The notes under the pieces: model-generated
What the model saw: only the letters and a program-made list of their open reading frames with translations
What the model was told of the DNA's origin: nothing
The model's database searches: none
Assembly: GCA_016858145.1 (NCBI GenBank)
Contig: JAEHOE010000066.1
Coordinates: 62,001 to 126,000 of the forward strand
Length of the DNA stretch: 64,000 bases
Direction of reading: 5' to 3'
Source: Edaphochlamys debaryana
Taxonomy: Eukaryota > Chlorophyta > Chlorophyceae > Chlamydomonadales
Part shown: piece by piece, positions 24,101 through 35,815 of the stretch
How positions within the stretch are numbered: position 1 is the first letter of the stretch
Layout of the letters: every line of letters starts with the position of its first letter
Program-made: the position numbers and the translations under genes

Positions 24101-26445
24101 TTTCCTTTCCCCCCTTCCCACCCCCCCCACCCCCCGCTGCTGCCCAGTGCTCACGCGTCGAAGGCGAAGCGCTCGTCCCCGCTCCGCTTGGCCAGGCCGG
24201 CGGCGCAGGCGTCGTTGAGGCCCAGGTTCAGCACCGTGTCCATCATGCCGGGCATGGAGATCTGGCGGCGGTTGGGGCGGTTGGGGCGGTTGGGGTGGTG
24301 CGGCTCCTCAGCAGGACACACGCCAAGGCAGCGCCCCTGACACCTGGCCGCCCCCGCCCCCACCCCCGAGCAGCCCTGAACACAAGCATGGCACTCCAGA
24401 GCGAGCAGGGGCGGAGCTGCCGCGTGCCCACAGTGCCTGCCCCGCACCAACCGAACCGCCGACGCGCCTCAGCTGCGGACCGGACCCCTCAGCGCCGCAC
24501 CGCCGACGCCCACCCCCTCCGCGCCCCTAGCGCGGCTGACAGCAACACGGCTGCCTCGCACCTCCCCGCCCCCTTTAGGACGCACCCCGAGCTCCAGTTA
24601 AGCCCCCAATGCAGCCCCGCCCAAGCCCCGCGCAAGCCCCGCCCAAGCGCCCATCGTCCCTACCCACCCACCCGTCCCAGGGCCCCGCCCCACGCCCCAC
24701 CAGGGGTCCCCTCCAGGCCCTCACCATAGGCCCTCCCCACCCCACCCCACCCCCTCCCCTCCCCCTCCGCTCACCGCGGCTCCCGAGCGCACGGACAGCA
24801 ACAGCGGCGCGGCGGCGTCCCCCAGGCGCAGCCCCATCTCCGCCTCCACGGTGCGCAGTCCCTCCAGGATCTCTTCCCAGCAGCCGGGGGGCAGCTGGCG
24901 GCCTGGGGGGGGGCGCAGGACGGGTGAGGGGCGGCGGGCAGAGGAGGGGGAAGGAGGGGGTTTGGAGGACAGAGCAGGGAGAGGGGCGCGAGCAGGAGGA
25001 GGGGGAAAGGCGGAGGAAGGAAAGGGTCTGGTGCCCGGGAGGAGGAAAGGAGGTGGGCGTACATCGCATAGAGCTGCGCGGGCACCCCGCCCGTGCCTCC
25101 TGGGCCCCAAGTGACGTGCAGCAAGGCATCCACAGCCCCACCTGCAGGGCCAGCTTCCCACCCTCCTCTCCTGGCCTCCAGCCCTCGCCTGCCCGTGCAG
25201 CACCGCCCCACCTGCAGCACCCCTTGCGCCCCACTCCCCCAGCCCTCTGTCCCCGCCCAAACCGCCCCGGCCCACCGCTGGTGTGGAACTCCGCGCACGT
25301 GTCCGTGGTGATGGTGAGGCCTGGGGGCAGAGGGGGTTAGGAATGGGAGGGGGGTAGGTAGTCATGCAAGTGACCAGGGGGAGCAAGGGCTGGGTCGGGG
25401 AGCTGCCGTCGGCCGTGTGGTCGGACTGGTTGGACTGTGGCGCGGTAGGAGGCCGGCCGCCTCACGACGCCCGGCTTCCTCGTATCCGTACGCGCCTGAC
25501 CCAGGGCTTCTTTGCACAGGTGCCCCAAGCCCCCAGCACCTAGGGGCACAGCAGCCCTGAACACAGCCAGGCAGCGGGCCGAAGCGGCTGCCCGGGCCCC
25601 GGACGCACCTGGCGGCACCGACAGGCCGATGCGGCTCATCTCCGCCAGGTTGGCACCCTTGCCGCCCAGCTGCAGAGACAGGGCGCAACAGGGCAGGCAT
25701 AGAACGTCAAGGAGCGATGGTAGGAGCGCCAGCATGGAGCGTTTTGTCGCGGCAACAGCAGCACAGGGGCACCGACGCGGACATGCCGTCGACATGCGTG
25801 CGCAAACTTCCGCTGGGAAGGCGCCCGTTCGCGCCGGCGATGCACTACGCCGGGCATTGCGTCCGTGTGCTTGAAAGCGGGAGAAACCCTTGCCGCGGAG
25901 CGGCTTTGCAGGCCGACCGTCGCCCGGTCAGTTAGGCGGACGCGCCCCGCTTCCACCTACAGGCCCCCCCGCCTCCCCTCGGCCCCATTCTTACCAGGTC
26001 CTTCATGGAAGCGTCGCCCTGGCTCTTCGTTTTGCCGAAGGTGAACACACGCTGCGGATGGGCGGGATGGCGTCGGGGCCGTGTTGAGCGAGAGGTCGCC
26101 AAGGCTCAATTGGCTCCCGGTTTGATAGCCCAAATTAGGTTGCGCATCTGCTGGACGCACCCAGTGCACCCTTACCTGCGTCGCCGGCGCAATTGTTGCC
26201 GCGGAAGCGCTGACCACGATCCGGCTCCGACCCTGGCTGGCAACAGCATGATCGCGCTGGGCGAAGACGCTGCGGCCGGCGAGGGCCTGCTGCGCGGGCG
26301 CAGCTTGCTGTCCGCCCAGCAGCGCCGACTGAGCCAAGCGGCGCGCCTTCACAGCGCCACGGCTCGCCACGACCGGCTTCGCAGAGGCGACATTCTTGGT
26401 GCCGCTCTGGGCAAGCCGCTGCTTATGCCCCGCTAGAGTGGGCAT
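14949..26445 (-). CDS. PPDK: Pyruvate, phosphate dikinase (PPDK), probably plastid-targeted
   Basis: Interconverts pyruvate + ATP + Pi with PEP + AMP + PPi. Thirty-two exons give 973 residues: 26445-26176, 26051-25995, 25669-25609, 25320-25276, 24902-24775, 24261-24155, 23741-23657, 23133-23038, 22759-22671, 22116-22068, 21814-21704, 21550-21467, 21302-21258, 20976-20848, 20540-20447, 20259-20174, 19868-19769, 19502-19447, 19202-19121, 18926-18829, 18695-18636, 18148-18065, 17846-17784, 17467-17375, 17196-17125, 16988-16917, 16685-16629, 16480-16400, 16140-16001, 15757-15676, 15445-15311, 15059-14949. Exon 1 alone (90 aa) is the Ala/Gln/Arg-rich transit peptide. The nucleotide-binding domain starts VFTFGK. 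The phosphotransfer motif GGMTSHAAV puts the catalytic His at 544, next to the Thr (542) that PPDK regulatory protein phosphorylates in plants. The C-terminal PEP/pyruvate domain carries Cys922 in [10 protein letters not shown], where plant enzymes usually have GEHGG. Introns 10 and 25 have GC donors. Confidence 0.95.
18245..18330. repeat. G-rich simple repeat in a PPDK intron
   Basis: Repeated GGGGGTG units on the + strand (C-rich on the coding strand) between PPDK exons 22 and 21. Could form G-quadruplex DNA; otherwise simple low-complexity sequence. Confidence 0.7.
19665..19766. repeat. C-rich minisatellite in a PPDK intron
   Basis: About ten imperfect copies of a CCAACCCCTCCC unit lie in the intron following PPDK exon 17 on the coding strand. 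The array ends directly at the donor side of that exon. No function visible. Confidence 0.75.
20494..20660 (-). repeat. Duplicated 5' half of PPDK exon 15 with its splice acceptor
   Basis: About 57 bases spanning the acceptor and the first ~46 coding bases of exon 15 ([16 protein letters not shown]) occur twice, at 20494-20550 (used copy) and about 20603-20660, offset 109 bp, with one clear substitution besides G-run length. The upstream copy keeps a C-rich tract and AG. If it were used, 109 extra bases would be retained, which shifts the frame. The splicing machinery must therefore skip it, or use it to make an unproductive transcript. Confidence 0.85.
21817..21839. repeat. 23-base G run (C run on the coding strand) at the PPDK exon 11 acceptor
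   Basis: Uninterrupted G23 on the + strand, two bases before exon 11 on the coding strand, forming an all-C polypyrimidine tract. It belongs to the intron with the atypical GC donor (GCACGT). Confidence 0.85.
22321..22492. repeat. Long imperfect inverted repeat (hairpin) in PPDK intron 9
   Basis: Left arm 22321-22390 and right arm 22421-22492 are reverse complements with a few mismatches and small gaps, separated by a 30-base loop. The loop-proximal 18-19 bp (ACCTTCAAGACCTAAGGCC) pair perfectly, and the outer TTGTACTCCA also pairs perfectly. It sits wholly within the intron 22117-22670. It could be a MITE-type element or a microRNA/siRNA precursor. No coding content. Confidence 0.85.
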
Positions 26446-27155
26446 TGTACGTGGGGGGACACAGCACTGGTCGCTTCTTTGTAACAACGACAGCGGGGGC
26501 AACTGGCGACTGTGTTGAGTCGGAGAGCCCTCTGTTCCACAAGTGCCCAAACTCAAGGGCCCTTTGGGCCTTCGCGACATGGAGAGTCCTCACGCAACGA
26601 CCTAGATGCGCGAGTCGACTCAACGCAGCCCTGCGAGACGCCCCTTGCAGAAGCCGATCACAGCTGCTGCGACGTCACGGAGACCTAGACGCGAAGGTGA
26701 TGGAGGCCATAAGCGGGGCGGCATAGGCATGTTGCTTGACATGCCGACCCGCCAGACGACAGCCACAGCACCCAGGCCACCCGTCATCGTGTTTAGGTCG
26801 GCGAGCCCTTTCCACAGGCGCTAGCTCGGTGGTCGCATTGAACGAGCGACAAACCCTGTCCTCACCAAACCAACCTCCCCCACTTCCGGCCCCCCCTCCC
26901 CCTCCGCGTTCTTCCCGTCCCCCCTTCGGCAAAACTGCAGTTCACTGCCTGCGGCACCCGCGCCTCCTCCTTTCTCCTTCATGCCAGAGCCTGCCTTACG
27001 CCAGTCACTCCTTCCGCGCCTCGGTCCGTGCTCATGTTCCAATCCACGGATTGTGTTCGCAAATTGCCCCCTCGCTCAAGGCTCCCAGTCACAGAATTCC
27101 ATAATGCAAGGGCCCTTGTGGGCTGTGGGCCAGGCGCCTCGGCCGCCCGCGGCGC
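26446..27155. other. Spacer: PPDK promoter and Z-ISO 3' region
   Basis: Both neighbours are on the minus strand. The 710 bases should hold the PPDK promoter/5' UTR and the Z-ISO 3' UTR. I saw no TATA box, no minus-strand TGTAA and no additional gene. Confidence 0.4.
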
Positions 27156-30059
27156 TCACCAATGCAGGTTGAAGGCGGCGGACTGCGCAGGAGGGAAAGG
27201 GCGCGGGCGCGGGTAACACAAAGAAAGCAGCTTGCGCTCCTCCCCACGCCCTTCCCCACAATCCTGCTCCTCCGGCGTTCCTCCTTCTCCTCCCCTCGCC
27301 TGTAGAAATATGGGACGGTCCCCTTCCAGCGCCCCCTCTTCCCTCCTGCCCCTCTTTCCCCCCCCCTTCTTCTCTCCCCTCACCTGCATGATCGGGTGCG
27401 CCCAGTAGGCCCCCAGGGTCAGGATCGTGATCGCGACGTACGGCATCCGCAGGAACTCCTTCCAGTAGTCGGCGGGCAGCTGCTGGCGGCCGTCCGCGAT
27501 GGCGGCAAAGGGCAGGACCGAGGTGCGGGCCTTGACAGCCTCGAAGGCCTGCGGGGGGTGGAGGGCGCGAGTATGGATTATGTGATGAGGGATGTGCTTG
27601 GGATGAGCAGGACCACTATTCCTCACCAGGAGGAGGGGATCGAGGAGAATTGGACCGGTACTGGCAAGCAGCGCCTTGCTCACCACGCGCTCGGCTCCCA
27701 CGCACCGGCGTACAGCCCCTTCCTCATACCTCAGCCCACCACCACACTCTGCTCCCCCTCCCCGCACTCACATCGCCGTACTTGGCCTTGAGCCGCCTGT
27801 CTCCGTGCCAGCAGCCGAACAGGTGGTGCGCCATGAGTCCCGCAGAGGCCACCAGCATGACGCTGCTGCCCACCCACAGAGTGTGCGCGGCGCACCACAG
27901 GCCCTGGCCCACCATCTAAAAGGGGGCCGGCGGGAGGAAGGAGGGGAAGAGCGGGGGGGAGGGTTTGGAATGGTACGGGATGGAGCGGCGTTTGTGGCGT
28001 GGGGCTGGGGTAGCCCTCGGCTGTGGGGTGCCCCTCCCTCCATCGGGGCCCTCCAGCTCCCCTCCTTCTCTTCTCGTCTCCTTCCGCTCGACAACTCCGC
28101 CCGACAAAGTCCACCCCTTCCTCCCGCTATTCCGCCCCCCCACCTGCGGGTGGCGCGTGATGCGCATGATGCCCGTCTCCCACAGGTGCAGCTTGGGCTC
28201 GTCCACAGCCGCCACCTGGGGGGAGGAAAGGGGGGGAGGCATGGGAGGGAGGCATGGGGGGGGCCAGGCGGGGGGCGGGGGGCAAGGCATGAGAGCAGCA
28301 TGGTGGGGAGTGGCGCGGGGAGGGCGCAGGGCTCCTGGGTCGGTGCTGCCTGCTGGAGGCCGGGGCGGTGCAGCACCCCAGCTGTGAGGGGCCGCTTCTT
28401 GCTCGCCCGGCCCCCACCCCCAACCCCCACATACCTCGAGGATGTTGAAGGTGGAGGGGTAGAGGAAGTAGAAGGAGATGAAGTTGACGATCCACACCAG
28501 CGAGTGCACGCCCGGCACGTCGCGCACGTCCCACAGCGCCACGCCGTCGTACCTGCGATACGGCAGCATCGCACGGCACACGTCGGACGCGCGTCCACTG
28601 CAAACCAGCGCCGCACGACAGCAGCCCCGCCGCGCTCAACGCCGCAGGGCTACGGAGGAGACGAGGCCAGGCGGCGAGCGGCAGCCCGGGACGGCCGCTG
28701 CCATGTGCGTTGGCCCGCCGCCGCGAGCCCCGGCCCTGGCGCCACCGGCCCCTAGCCCCACACGCCGCACACCCCGGCTGGCTGCGCCGCGCCTCCGCCC
28801 GAACCGCCGAGCCTCCGCCCGAGGCCCCCACACTCCCACAGCCAGTCTGCTGCCCAGCTGCCCGCACCGCACTGGAGCGCCTCCGCTCCTCAGCCCGTCC
28901 CAACCACGAGCCCGCGTCCGAGGCCCCCACAGGCGCCCTCGCGCAGCTTTGAGGGCTTTGGTCACTCAGACCAGGGGCATTGGGACCACAGAGCGTGCTG
29001 GGCTCAAACGGTCAGAGCCCAGCCAGTACGGTCTGGGACCGTTAGCCCCCTGTGCACGCCACCCTCATCCCAAGGCGGGCTACTGCCCCAGGCTCCGAAG
29101 GGCCCGCCGGCCAGGCAGTGCCCAGCCGCTCTTGCTGCCCGAGGGGCAGCGCACATGCCCTGGCTGGCTTCCGTGCTTGCTCAGTTGCCTAGTATCCGCT
29201 ACTTCATCAACGGCATCGACATGTAGGTTCAAGGAGACGGCCAGCCCCAGCCCCGGGCGTTGGTCAAATGACGGGGCGGCGCTGTAGGTAACGGCCGCAC
29301 CTGTGGTTGATGAAGTAGACGATCGACACCAGCGCCAGCGGCAGGCTGACCAGCGCGAAGATGACGCGGTAGGCGCGAGCGCCGATCACCTTCTCGCCTG
29401 TCAGGTGTAGCATGCCAGAGGGGGGCCGGAAGGAGCCCGGTCAAGAGGCGGGGCCCGGGCTGGGGAGAATGCGTGGCTGCGGGCGGGGCATGCCATGGGT
29501 GTTTTGCACCCGCTGCAGCCCTAGCGCACCGTAGGGCCGCAGACCGGCCAGACCGCTGTGTGCGATCGCGAAGACCAGGAGGATCAAGGCCATGGTGGCC
29601 TCCGGGTTGCCGGAAGTCCAGGATTCTAATGCGGCGAGGTAGTCGTCCGCGAACCCCGCCGGCTGGATCCATACCTGTGATAGCGAGCAAAGTGGGTAAA
29701 ATTGAGACAATTGGAGCTGTCCCGGGCGCCTGCAGTAGACTCACCAGGTAGAGGGCCCCAAGCACGGTGGACAACAACACGGTGAACAGGCCCCACGACT
29801 GGAGCGACTGCTTGCTGAGGTCAAAGGCAGCCGAATCCTCGCCGACCAGGGGCGCAGTGCTGGCGGAGGTGCTGGCATCCGTCTCGCTGCTTGCGCGAGC
29901 GACGACTCGCGAGCTCGTTGGTCGGCAAGGCGCCTTCGCAGCGGCCCAGTTCACGAGGCTAGGGTTGGAAGCTAGGGTCGGTCGGGGCAGCACACTGCGT
30001 CTGCACTCCGCCGTCGAAGGGGCATGGACGCCAACCCTCAAGCGCGCAGCTAGCGCCAT
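27156..30059 (-). CDS. Z-ISO: 15-cis-zeta-carotene isomerase (Z-ISO), NnrU family
   Basis: Heme-containing membrane isomerase that converts 9,15,9'-tri-cis to 9,9'-di-cis zeta-carotene in the plastid carotenoid pathway. Eight exons give 360 residues: 30059-29745, 29674-29530, 29397-29301, 28552-28435, 28215-28144, 27915-27772, 27548-27384, 27182-27156. Residues 1 to about 55 form a transit-like region ending RVVARASS. A Ser/Thr/Ala linker follows, then hydrophobic helices: about 88-105, MALILLVFAIAHSG, RVIFALVSLPLALVSIVYF, WIVNFISFYFLY, SSVMLVASAGLMAHHLF and YVAITILTLGAYW. NnrU-type landmarks are AIAHSGLAGLRPYG, the GARAYR motif and GIMRITRHPQMVG, whose histidines are heme-ligand candidates by family knowledge. 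Length matches plant Z-ISO. The last exon encodes only eight residues. Confidence 0.92.
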
Positions 30060-30275
30060 ATTGCCGAGTGGTATGTGTTGTGGTAGGGGGTTGAGGCTTG
30101 AGGGTTGGTATGGGGGGACAGTGGGAATGCCTGCAGAGAGCTTAGCGATGTGGGGAATGCTGTGTCCTCCACGCCGTACGGCAGGGCACATGCGGTGTCG
30201 GCGTGGGACGGCCCCTTCGTCACGTCAGGCTGACAGGTGTGCAGATTCGGTCCGTCACGCCTTTTCGGGGCGGCC

Positions 30276-30280
30276 TTACA
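30276..30280 (-). terminator. Candidate poly(A) signal of the minus-strand P-module gene
   Basis: TGTAA on the minus strand, about 600 bases past the stop at 30880 and about 215 bases before the Z-ISO start codon. It would leave roughly 200 bp for the Z-ISO promoter. Confidence 0.4.
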
Positions 30281-30879
30281 ATCCCCCACTCTACCGCCTC
30301 GCCAGGCCGCTTCCTGCCCTCATGGCGCCCTCCATTATTCGGGATTTGGCTCACAATCCCCCTCCCACAACCCATACTCCTAACCCCCCCCCCACCCTAG
30401 CGGCCGCCCCTGGATATGAATATATACATAGAGAACCCCACTAAGTCACATGCAGGCTAGCTGGTGTGCTCTTCGCGGACTGTGATTCTCGCTCCTCTCA
30501 CAGTAACCGCCTTGCTAGGGCTAACCCTGCACCAATGTCCACCGCACGCCTGCTACGCACGCGGAGTTGCCCACACGTGCTACCCCACTCTCGTCGCACT
30601 ATGCTTTCAACGCCAGCATCCCCTGACGGCCCCCAGCTCTCCTGATGAGGTATGGGGCATGCCCCGGAAGGCCCTTGCCCCCCACCCACCCCCAAAAACA
30701 GCCTGCTATGGCCTGCCACCCCATCACTTCGAAGCCGTAGTCCTCGGCATGCATTCGCCGCCAAGCCTCACCTCTCACCTTCTTGCTTTCAACCCCTCAC
30801 CACACTGCGGGTTGACGGCTTTCATTGCCAGTCCTGGCGGGTGCTACCACACCAGCCCGTGTAATCTGTCGCTCTCTCG

Positions 30880-33800
30880 CTACCACACCAGCACCTGGAA
30901 GCCCCGCACCACGCCCTCACGTCCCGCTGGCAGCGACCCGGTGCCCGCCCAGTCCCCGCTGTTGGCCACGCTCCGCAGCACCACCCGCCACGTGCCCGCC
31001 GGGCTGCTGCCCGTGAAGACGCTGAAGTTCTGCGCCGGCTGGTACGGCTGCCTGATGGTGGGCCGCTCCGTGACGGGCCAGTAGAAGAGCGGCGAGCAGA
31101 AGCCGTACCGGCAGTCCTGCGGTGTGCTGTCGAAGCGGACGTTGCTCGACTGGTCGGAGCGCAGCTCGTACTCCCCCGCGAGGACTGGGCGGAAGTAGTA
31201 GCCCGGGTAGGAGATGTTCCAGATGGCGGCCTGGAGGGGCGGGGTAAAGGGGTACAGGGTTAAAGGGGTGTGGCTGGATGGAGCGTTAACGGTACGCATG
31301 GAGCGGGGCAAACGTGAGAGAGAGGGACAGCGGAGCCACGGAGTGAAAGCCCAAACGGAATAAGTTCTATCTAGTAACCCTGGCGGGCAACGAAGCAGAG
31401 TAAGGAGGCAGCCCTCACTCCCGGGCTTCCCGGAGGGGCGGGCCGCTGTGTGGCCTGCACCACACAGCTAGCGCCTCCACCGCCCCGTGCGGTCTCGCCT
31501 GCAGGCCCGTGGGGCCGATGAGCGTGACGACAGCGTCCTCGCGGTAGCGCTGGTAGAGCGCGAGCTTGAGCACCACATTGCTGATGGACGCGAAAGGACA
31601 CCTGGGGGCGGCGGGCAGCAGAGGACACAGGGATGAGGGCCGGACGGCGGTGGACTGTCGCGCATGCAGAGGGGCAGTGAGGCGGGCGGACGCATAGATT
31701 GCACTGAAGGGCCGCTGAGCCGCAGCATGGTGGCGCAGGGCATCGCAGTGCACGGGGACTGTGTTTAGGTGCAGCCCCTACCCCCTAGCACGCACCCTGC
31801 CAGCGAGGCTGCCAGTGTCTGCGTGCCGCCCGGAGCCACGTAGCCGGTGCCGGGGCTGAGCACGTTAGCGGCGCAGGCGCCAACGGGAGGGTCCGGCCAG
31901 GTGCCTGCAGGGGGTGATGAGGGCCGCAGTGACGAGCCCGCAGGCCAAGGCTTGTCAGTGTATGAACGCCCAGGGATGCCTGCTGGCTCCGCCGTCAGGG
32001 AGCCAGGACGCGCTCGGGGCGGTGCCTTTAGGGCCCTACTCTCCTCGCCGGCCCGAGCCTTCCCTGTCTTGAGGCCTGCCCCCCCAAGGGCCACTCACTG
32101 CGGCCCTTCACCACCACTCGAGCCGTGTCAAGCGTCCACCAACGGATGTACGAAACCCGCATCTCCAGCTGCCAGGTCCCCTCGGGCGCCATGCCGTACA
32201 GACTGCTGAGAAGGTTGTACGGCTTGTAGGATCCCGGAAGCATGTCCCTCGGGCCTGGATCGAAGAGCCCCTCATCGCCCTCCAGCTCCTTGGTAGCCAG
32301 ATCCGAGATCTCGTACTCGCCTGTAAGGTGCGGAGGAGACCCCGGTGCGTTGGGGGCTTGGAAAGGCCGTCAACGGAAATGGGGTTTAGAGCATGAGAGC
32401 TGGCCTGGCCAAGCCGTCACACCGCGGACCGCGCAACAGCGCTGACGGACGTCCCTTTACCCCCCCCCGGCAGGCGTGATCCCAACAGCAAGCGTGAGTG
32501 CATCCAGGCTCACTGACCGTCAAGCGTGACCGTGTGCGCTCGTCCAAAGGCCTCGGGCCCCCACGTGAGGTTGAGCACGTGGCTGAGGGACCCACGCAGG
32601 CCCAGGTAGACGTCCCCCTCGCGGTACGAGTCCACCCGAAGCTGCAGCCGCACCTCAGTGATGGAGGTGAAGGGGCAGCTGGGGGCCAACACAATCCAAG
32701 TGAGGGGTGCAAGGCATGTGACGTGGAGAGGACCCGCCAGTACCTAGCAGGCACCGGGCCGGGGCCGGGATTGCAGTGCTGCCCGCTTCCTGGCTGACTG
32801 CTGAAGAACCTGAAGTCCCTCTCCTCAGGTATCTGGGGACTCACTGGGCCATGTTTGCGGTCGTTATGCAGCCCCCGCCCGATCCATCATCGTGGCCCCC
32901 GGCGGTGCAGCCCGTGAAGGTGGCCCCGCACTCCCCCGGCGCCAGCGGCGGCCAGGGGTCTGCGGGCAGCAGAAAAAAGTCGCCAAGCGCCGGCGGAGCG
33001 GGGTTGGGTGCGAGGATGGTGGCGGGCTAGAGGCCTGGGGCGTTGGACCAAACTCACCAGGGATGGGAGGAGGAGGGGGCGGGGACGGCGGGGAAGGAGG
33101 GGGAGGGGGCCGAGGTGGCTGGCCGGCGGGTGGGGGTGGGCCTGTGTTCAGGTCCCCCGGGGATGTTGCGGGCAGGCGGCATGCATCAGACTGTGCACAC
33201 AGATGAGGAATTGGCATGGTATCGCCAGGGGCAGGTAGATCCCTACTCCTTCAGGAATGAGGAGGAGGGACCACATACGGCGGTCCTGACGGGTGATAAA
33301 AGGAAACGTCCCGAGCCCCTTGCCTAGCTGAACCAATAATCACCACGACCCTGGCCTTGCAGGGCTTGGAGACTTCTCTTGTAGGTCACTCAAAGGCTTA
33401 CTGGTGCCGTACAGTATGACTTGAAAGCCGCGTAGCGTTGCGGTTGCGCCCGTGCCCCCGTCCACGTCATCCTTGAAGCGCAGGCTCCACTGCCCGTTGG
33501 GAGCCTTGCCGCAGAATGCAGCGAAGGAGGCCTCAGGGCGGTAGGCGCCGGGCGGGAGCACGCTCGCGCCTGACTCCTTGATTGGTAGGGCTGTGTAGGT
33601 AGAGCTGTCTGCATGTGGGAGCAGGGCGGCAAGTGGTGCTCAGTTGCATTGGGAGGCAAGTGCACCTGCGCCGGGTGCATGCGAACCTACCCGCAATGCT
33701 CTTGGCGGCGGCGTCATCAAACTCGTACACCCCCGACAGGTCCTTGCTGCCGCCATTGTTGGATGACACGTCAGTAACGGTTCCGTCAGGGCCCCGGAGC

Positions 33801-35815
33801 ATGATCTGCAGGTCTCCCATGTAGCTGTGCATGAGATCCACTCGTACGACAACCTTGGTGATGCGGGTCCAGGGGCACCTGGATGAGCGGACGTAGAGCG
33901 GGCCTCGGGGACACGTTGGCTCTTCTACGCATGCCCCGCAGCGAGCGTACTCCTATCATGGAACTCCTATCTCGCCTCGTGTCCATGTCTTCGGGGTCTT
34001 TAGGGCGCTCACCCCTCGACGATGGCGGGTAGAGCGGCGGAGCCCACATCCGCGAGAGTCACCACACTACCCCCGTAGGAGGCCCCACACGCGCCCGCGG
34101 GAGGGGCTGGCCAGACTGGGGGCGCGTACGCGCGTTGGGTGGGGGCCAGTCAGGAGGTGAGCGGCAGAAGCGATGGCAAGTGCGCATGGGTTGACGGCAT
34201 CTCCAGCGCATGTGCGCTGAGTAAGCCTTGGGCCCCTGTCATACGGTGAGGGGGGCTGCGGCTGCCCAGCCTGCTTGCCTGTGGCGGTCAGGGGCGAGGG
34301 CGGCGGCCGACTCGTGGGCGGTTTTGGCGGCGGCGGCCGGGGCTTGGGCGGGGGTGGCCGGGGCTTTGGTGGGGGCGGCCGGGGCTTGGGCGGGGGTGAC
34401 CGGGGCTTTGGTGGGGGCGGCCGGGGCTTGGGCGGGGGTGACCGGGGCTTTGGTGGGGGCGGCCGTGGCTTCGGAGGAGGGGAGCGGGGCTTTGGTGGGG
34501 GGGGGCCGTGGCTTCGGAGGAGGGGAGCGGGGCTTTGGTGGGGGCGGCCGTGGTTTCGGAGGAGGGGAGCGAGGCTTTGGTGGTGGGGGGCGTGGCTTCG
34601 GAGGAGGGGAGCGGGGCTTTGGTGGGGGCGGCCGTGGCTTCGGAGGAGGGGAGCGGGGCTTTGGTGGCGGTGACCGGGGCTTTGGTGGGGGCGGCGGCGG
34701 CTTCGGTGGGGGCGGCGACGGCTTCGGTGGGGGCGGCGGGGGCCATTCGCCTGCATGGCAAACATGCAGGTCAGCTCACCACAGCCAATCACAGTGCGGC
34801 ATGCCCTCCCCGCCCCCGCCCTCTCCCTTCCAGGCGCGCACCTGTTCCCACAAACATCAGCTGCAGGGCCCGCACGGTGCCGACGTCCCCCGCACCGCCG
34901 TCCATGAAGCGCACCGTCCACAGCCCGGCCGGGTTCATGCCGTACAGCTTGGCCATGGAGCCCTCAGGGCGGTAGAGCCCCGGCTGCAGCGTGCCCTCGC
35001 CCGACACTCGCGTGATGAGCGCCGTTGCGTTGTCCGAGAACACGTACACGCCGTCCAGGCGCAGCCCCGCCCCCTCGTTGGAAACGATGTCCACGCTGAC
35101 ACCAGAGGGGCTGCGTGGGGAGGGGTGGCCGGGGGGAGGGGCCCGGGCCGGGGTTCTGACGGCTGTCCTTGGTGTGGTCTGCAGGCGCCCGGACTAGCTG
35201 TTGCGGAGGCGACACGCAGCGGCAGCGCAGGCGGGGGAAGGACCCGGGGCCCCACCTGATGAGAGTGATGGTGAGGTCTCCCATGAAGTCGTGGACCAGG
35301 TCCGTGCGGAGCACGAGGTACGTGAGCCGCGAGATCAGGCACCTTAGAGGGCGAAGCGAGGGGACGGAGAAGAGGGGAAGCGGTAATCGCATGCACGGCA
35401 GCAGCAGGGCAAAACTCTTGACACAACGCCGACCGCCGGAGGCCCACCCACCCGGTGAGCGTCTGAAAGCACTCGATTCCTGACTCATCGGGTATCGGAG
35501 ACGGCGCGTAAAAGTCCAGACTGCATCCCGCTACTGCGCGGCGGTGGGGAAATGGGCAGTTGGCGCCTGCCATGTTCGCCGTGCACGTTCATTTCCGCGT
35601 CTTCGTCGAGGCTCTCGATCTTCTTTTATACTTTCGGGGGCCCCACAGTCTGGGCAAGAGCGTTCTCGCGACTCGACGTGGAACGCCCGACGCCGGAACT
35701 GGCAGGCGACACACTTACGGACTGCTTCAGCGAGATGTCGCACGTCCGCTAGCAGTAATGCGGCTATGACAGCCACCAGTGTCACGTTCCGCGACGTCAG
35801 TGTCGGGTGTGACAT
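30880..35815 (-). CDS. Secreted protein with four P/Homo B-like modules and proline-rich linkers (copy A); frame interrupted once
   Basis: Function unknown. Fifteen exons: 35815-35719, 35533-35452, 35342-35256, 35095-34842, 34750-34279, 34115-34013, 33878-33691, 33608-33402, 33141-33058, 32959-32845, 32678-32518, 32320-32099, 31904-31796, 31601-31499, 31230-30880. Exon 1 is a signal peptide with core LVAVIAALLLADV. Four modules follow, each made by three exons. Each resembles the P/Homo B domain of kexin-type proteases: a Cys-containing start (typically WPxPPAGAC), ITKVVVRVDLMHSYMGDLQI, then GQWSLRFKDD and RGFQVILYG. No subtilisin domain is present. Modules 1/2 and 2/3 are separated by PPPPKPRSPPPK-type linkers (exons 5 and 9), as in algal hydroxyproline-rich wall glycoproteins. 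Summed exons are one base over a multiple of three: a G9 run near 34497-34505 shifts the linker frame. Intended length is about 877 residues. Introns 5 and 14 have GC donors. Confidence 0.8.
34279..34750 (-). repeat. Repetitive Pro-rich linker exon (exon 5 of copy A)
   Basis: Tandem units encoding PPPPKPRSPPPKPR, made of alternating 'CGGCCGCCCCCACC' and 'CGCTCCCCTCCTCC' type blocks around AAAGCC/GAAGCC. All three minus-strand frames stay open through most of the array, as does the Gly-rich antisense. The coding frame moves from one minus frame to the next at about 34500, where a run of nine Gs (C9 on the coding strand) replaces the usual eight-base block. Confidence 0.85.

Noticed and set aside
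34228..35259. 343-codon plus-strand frame rich in GGGGRGFGGG, looking like a glycine-rich RNA-binding or wall protein
   Set aside because: It is the antisense of the Pro-rich linker exon and P-module exons of copy A, whose exons, phases and paralogue leave no doubt about the coding strand.
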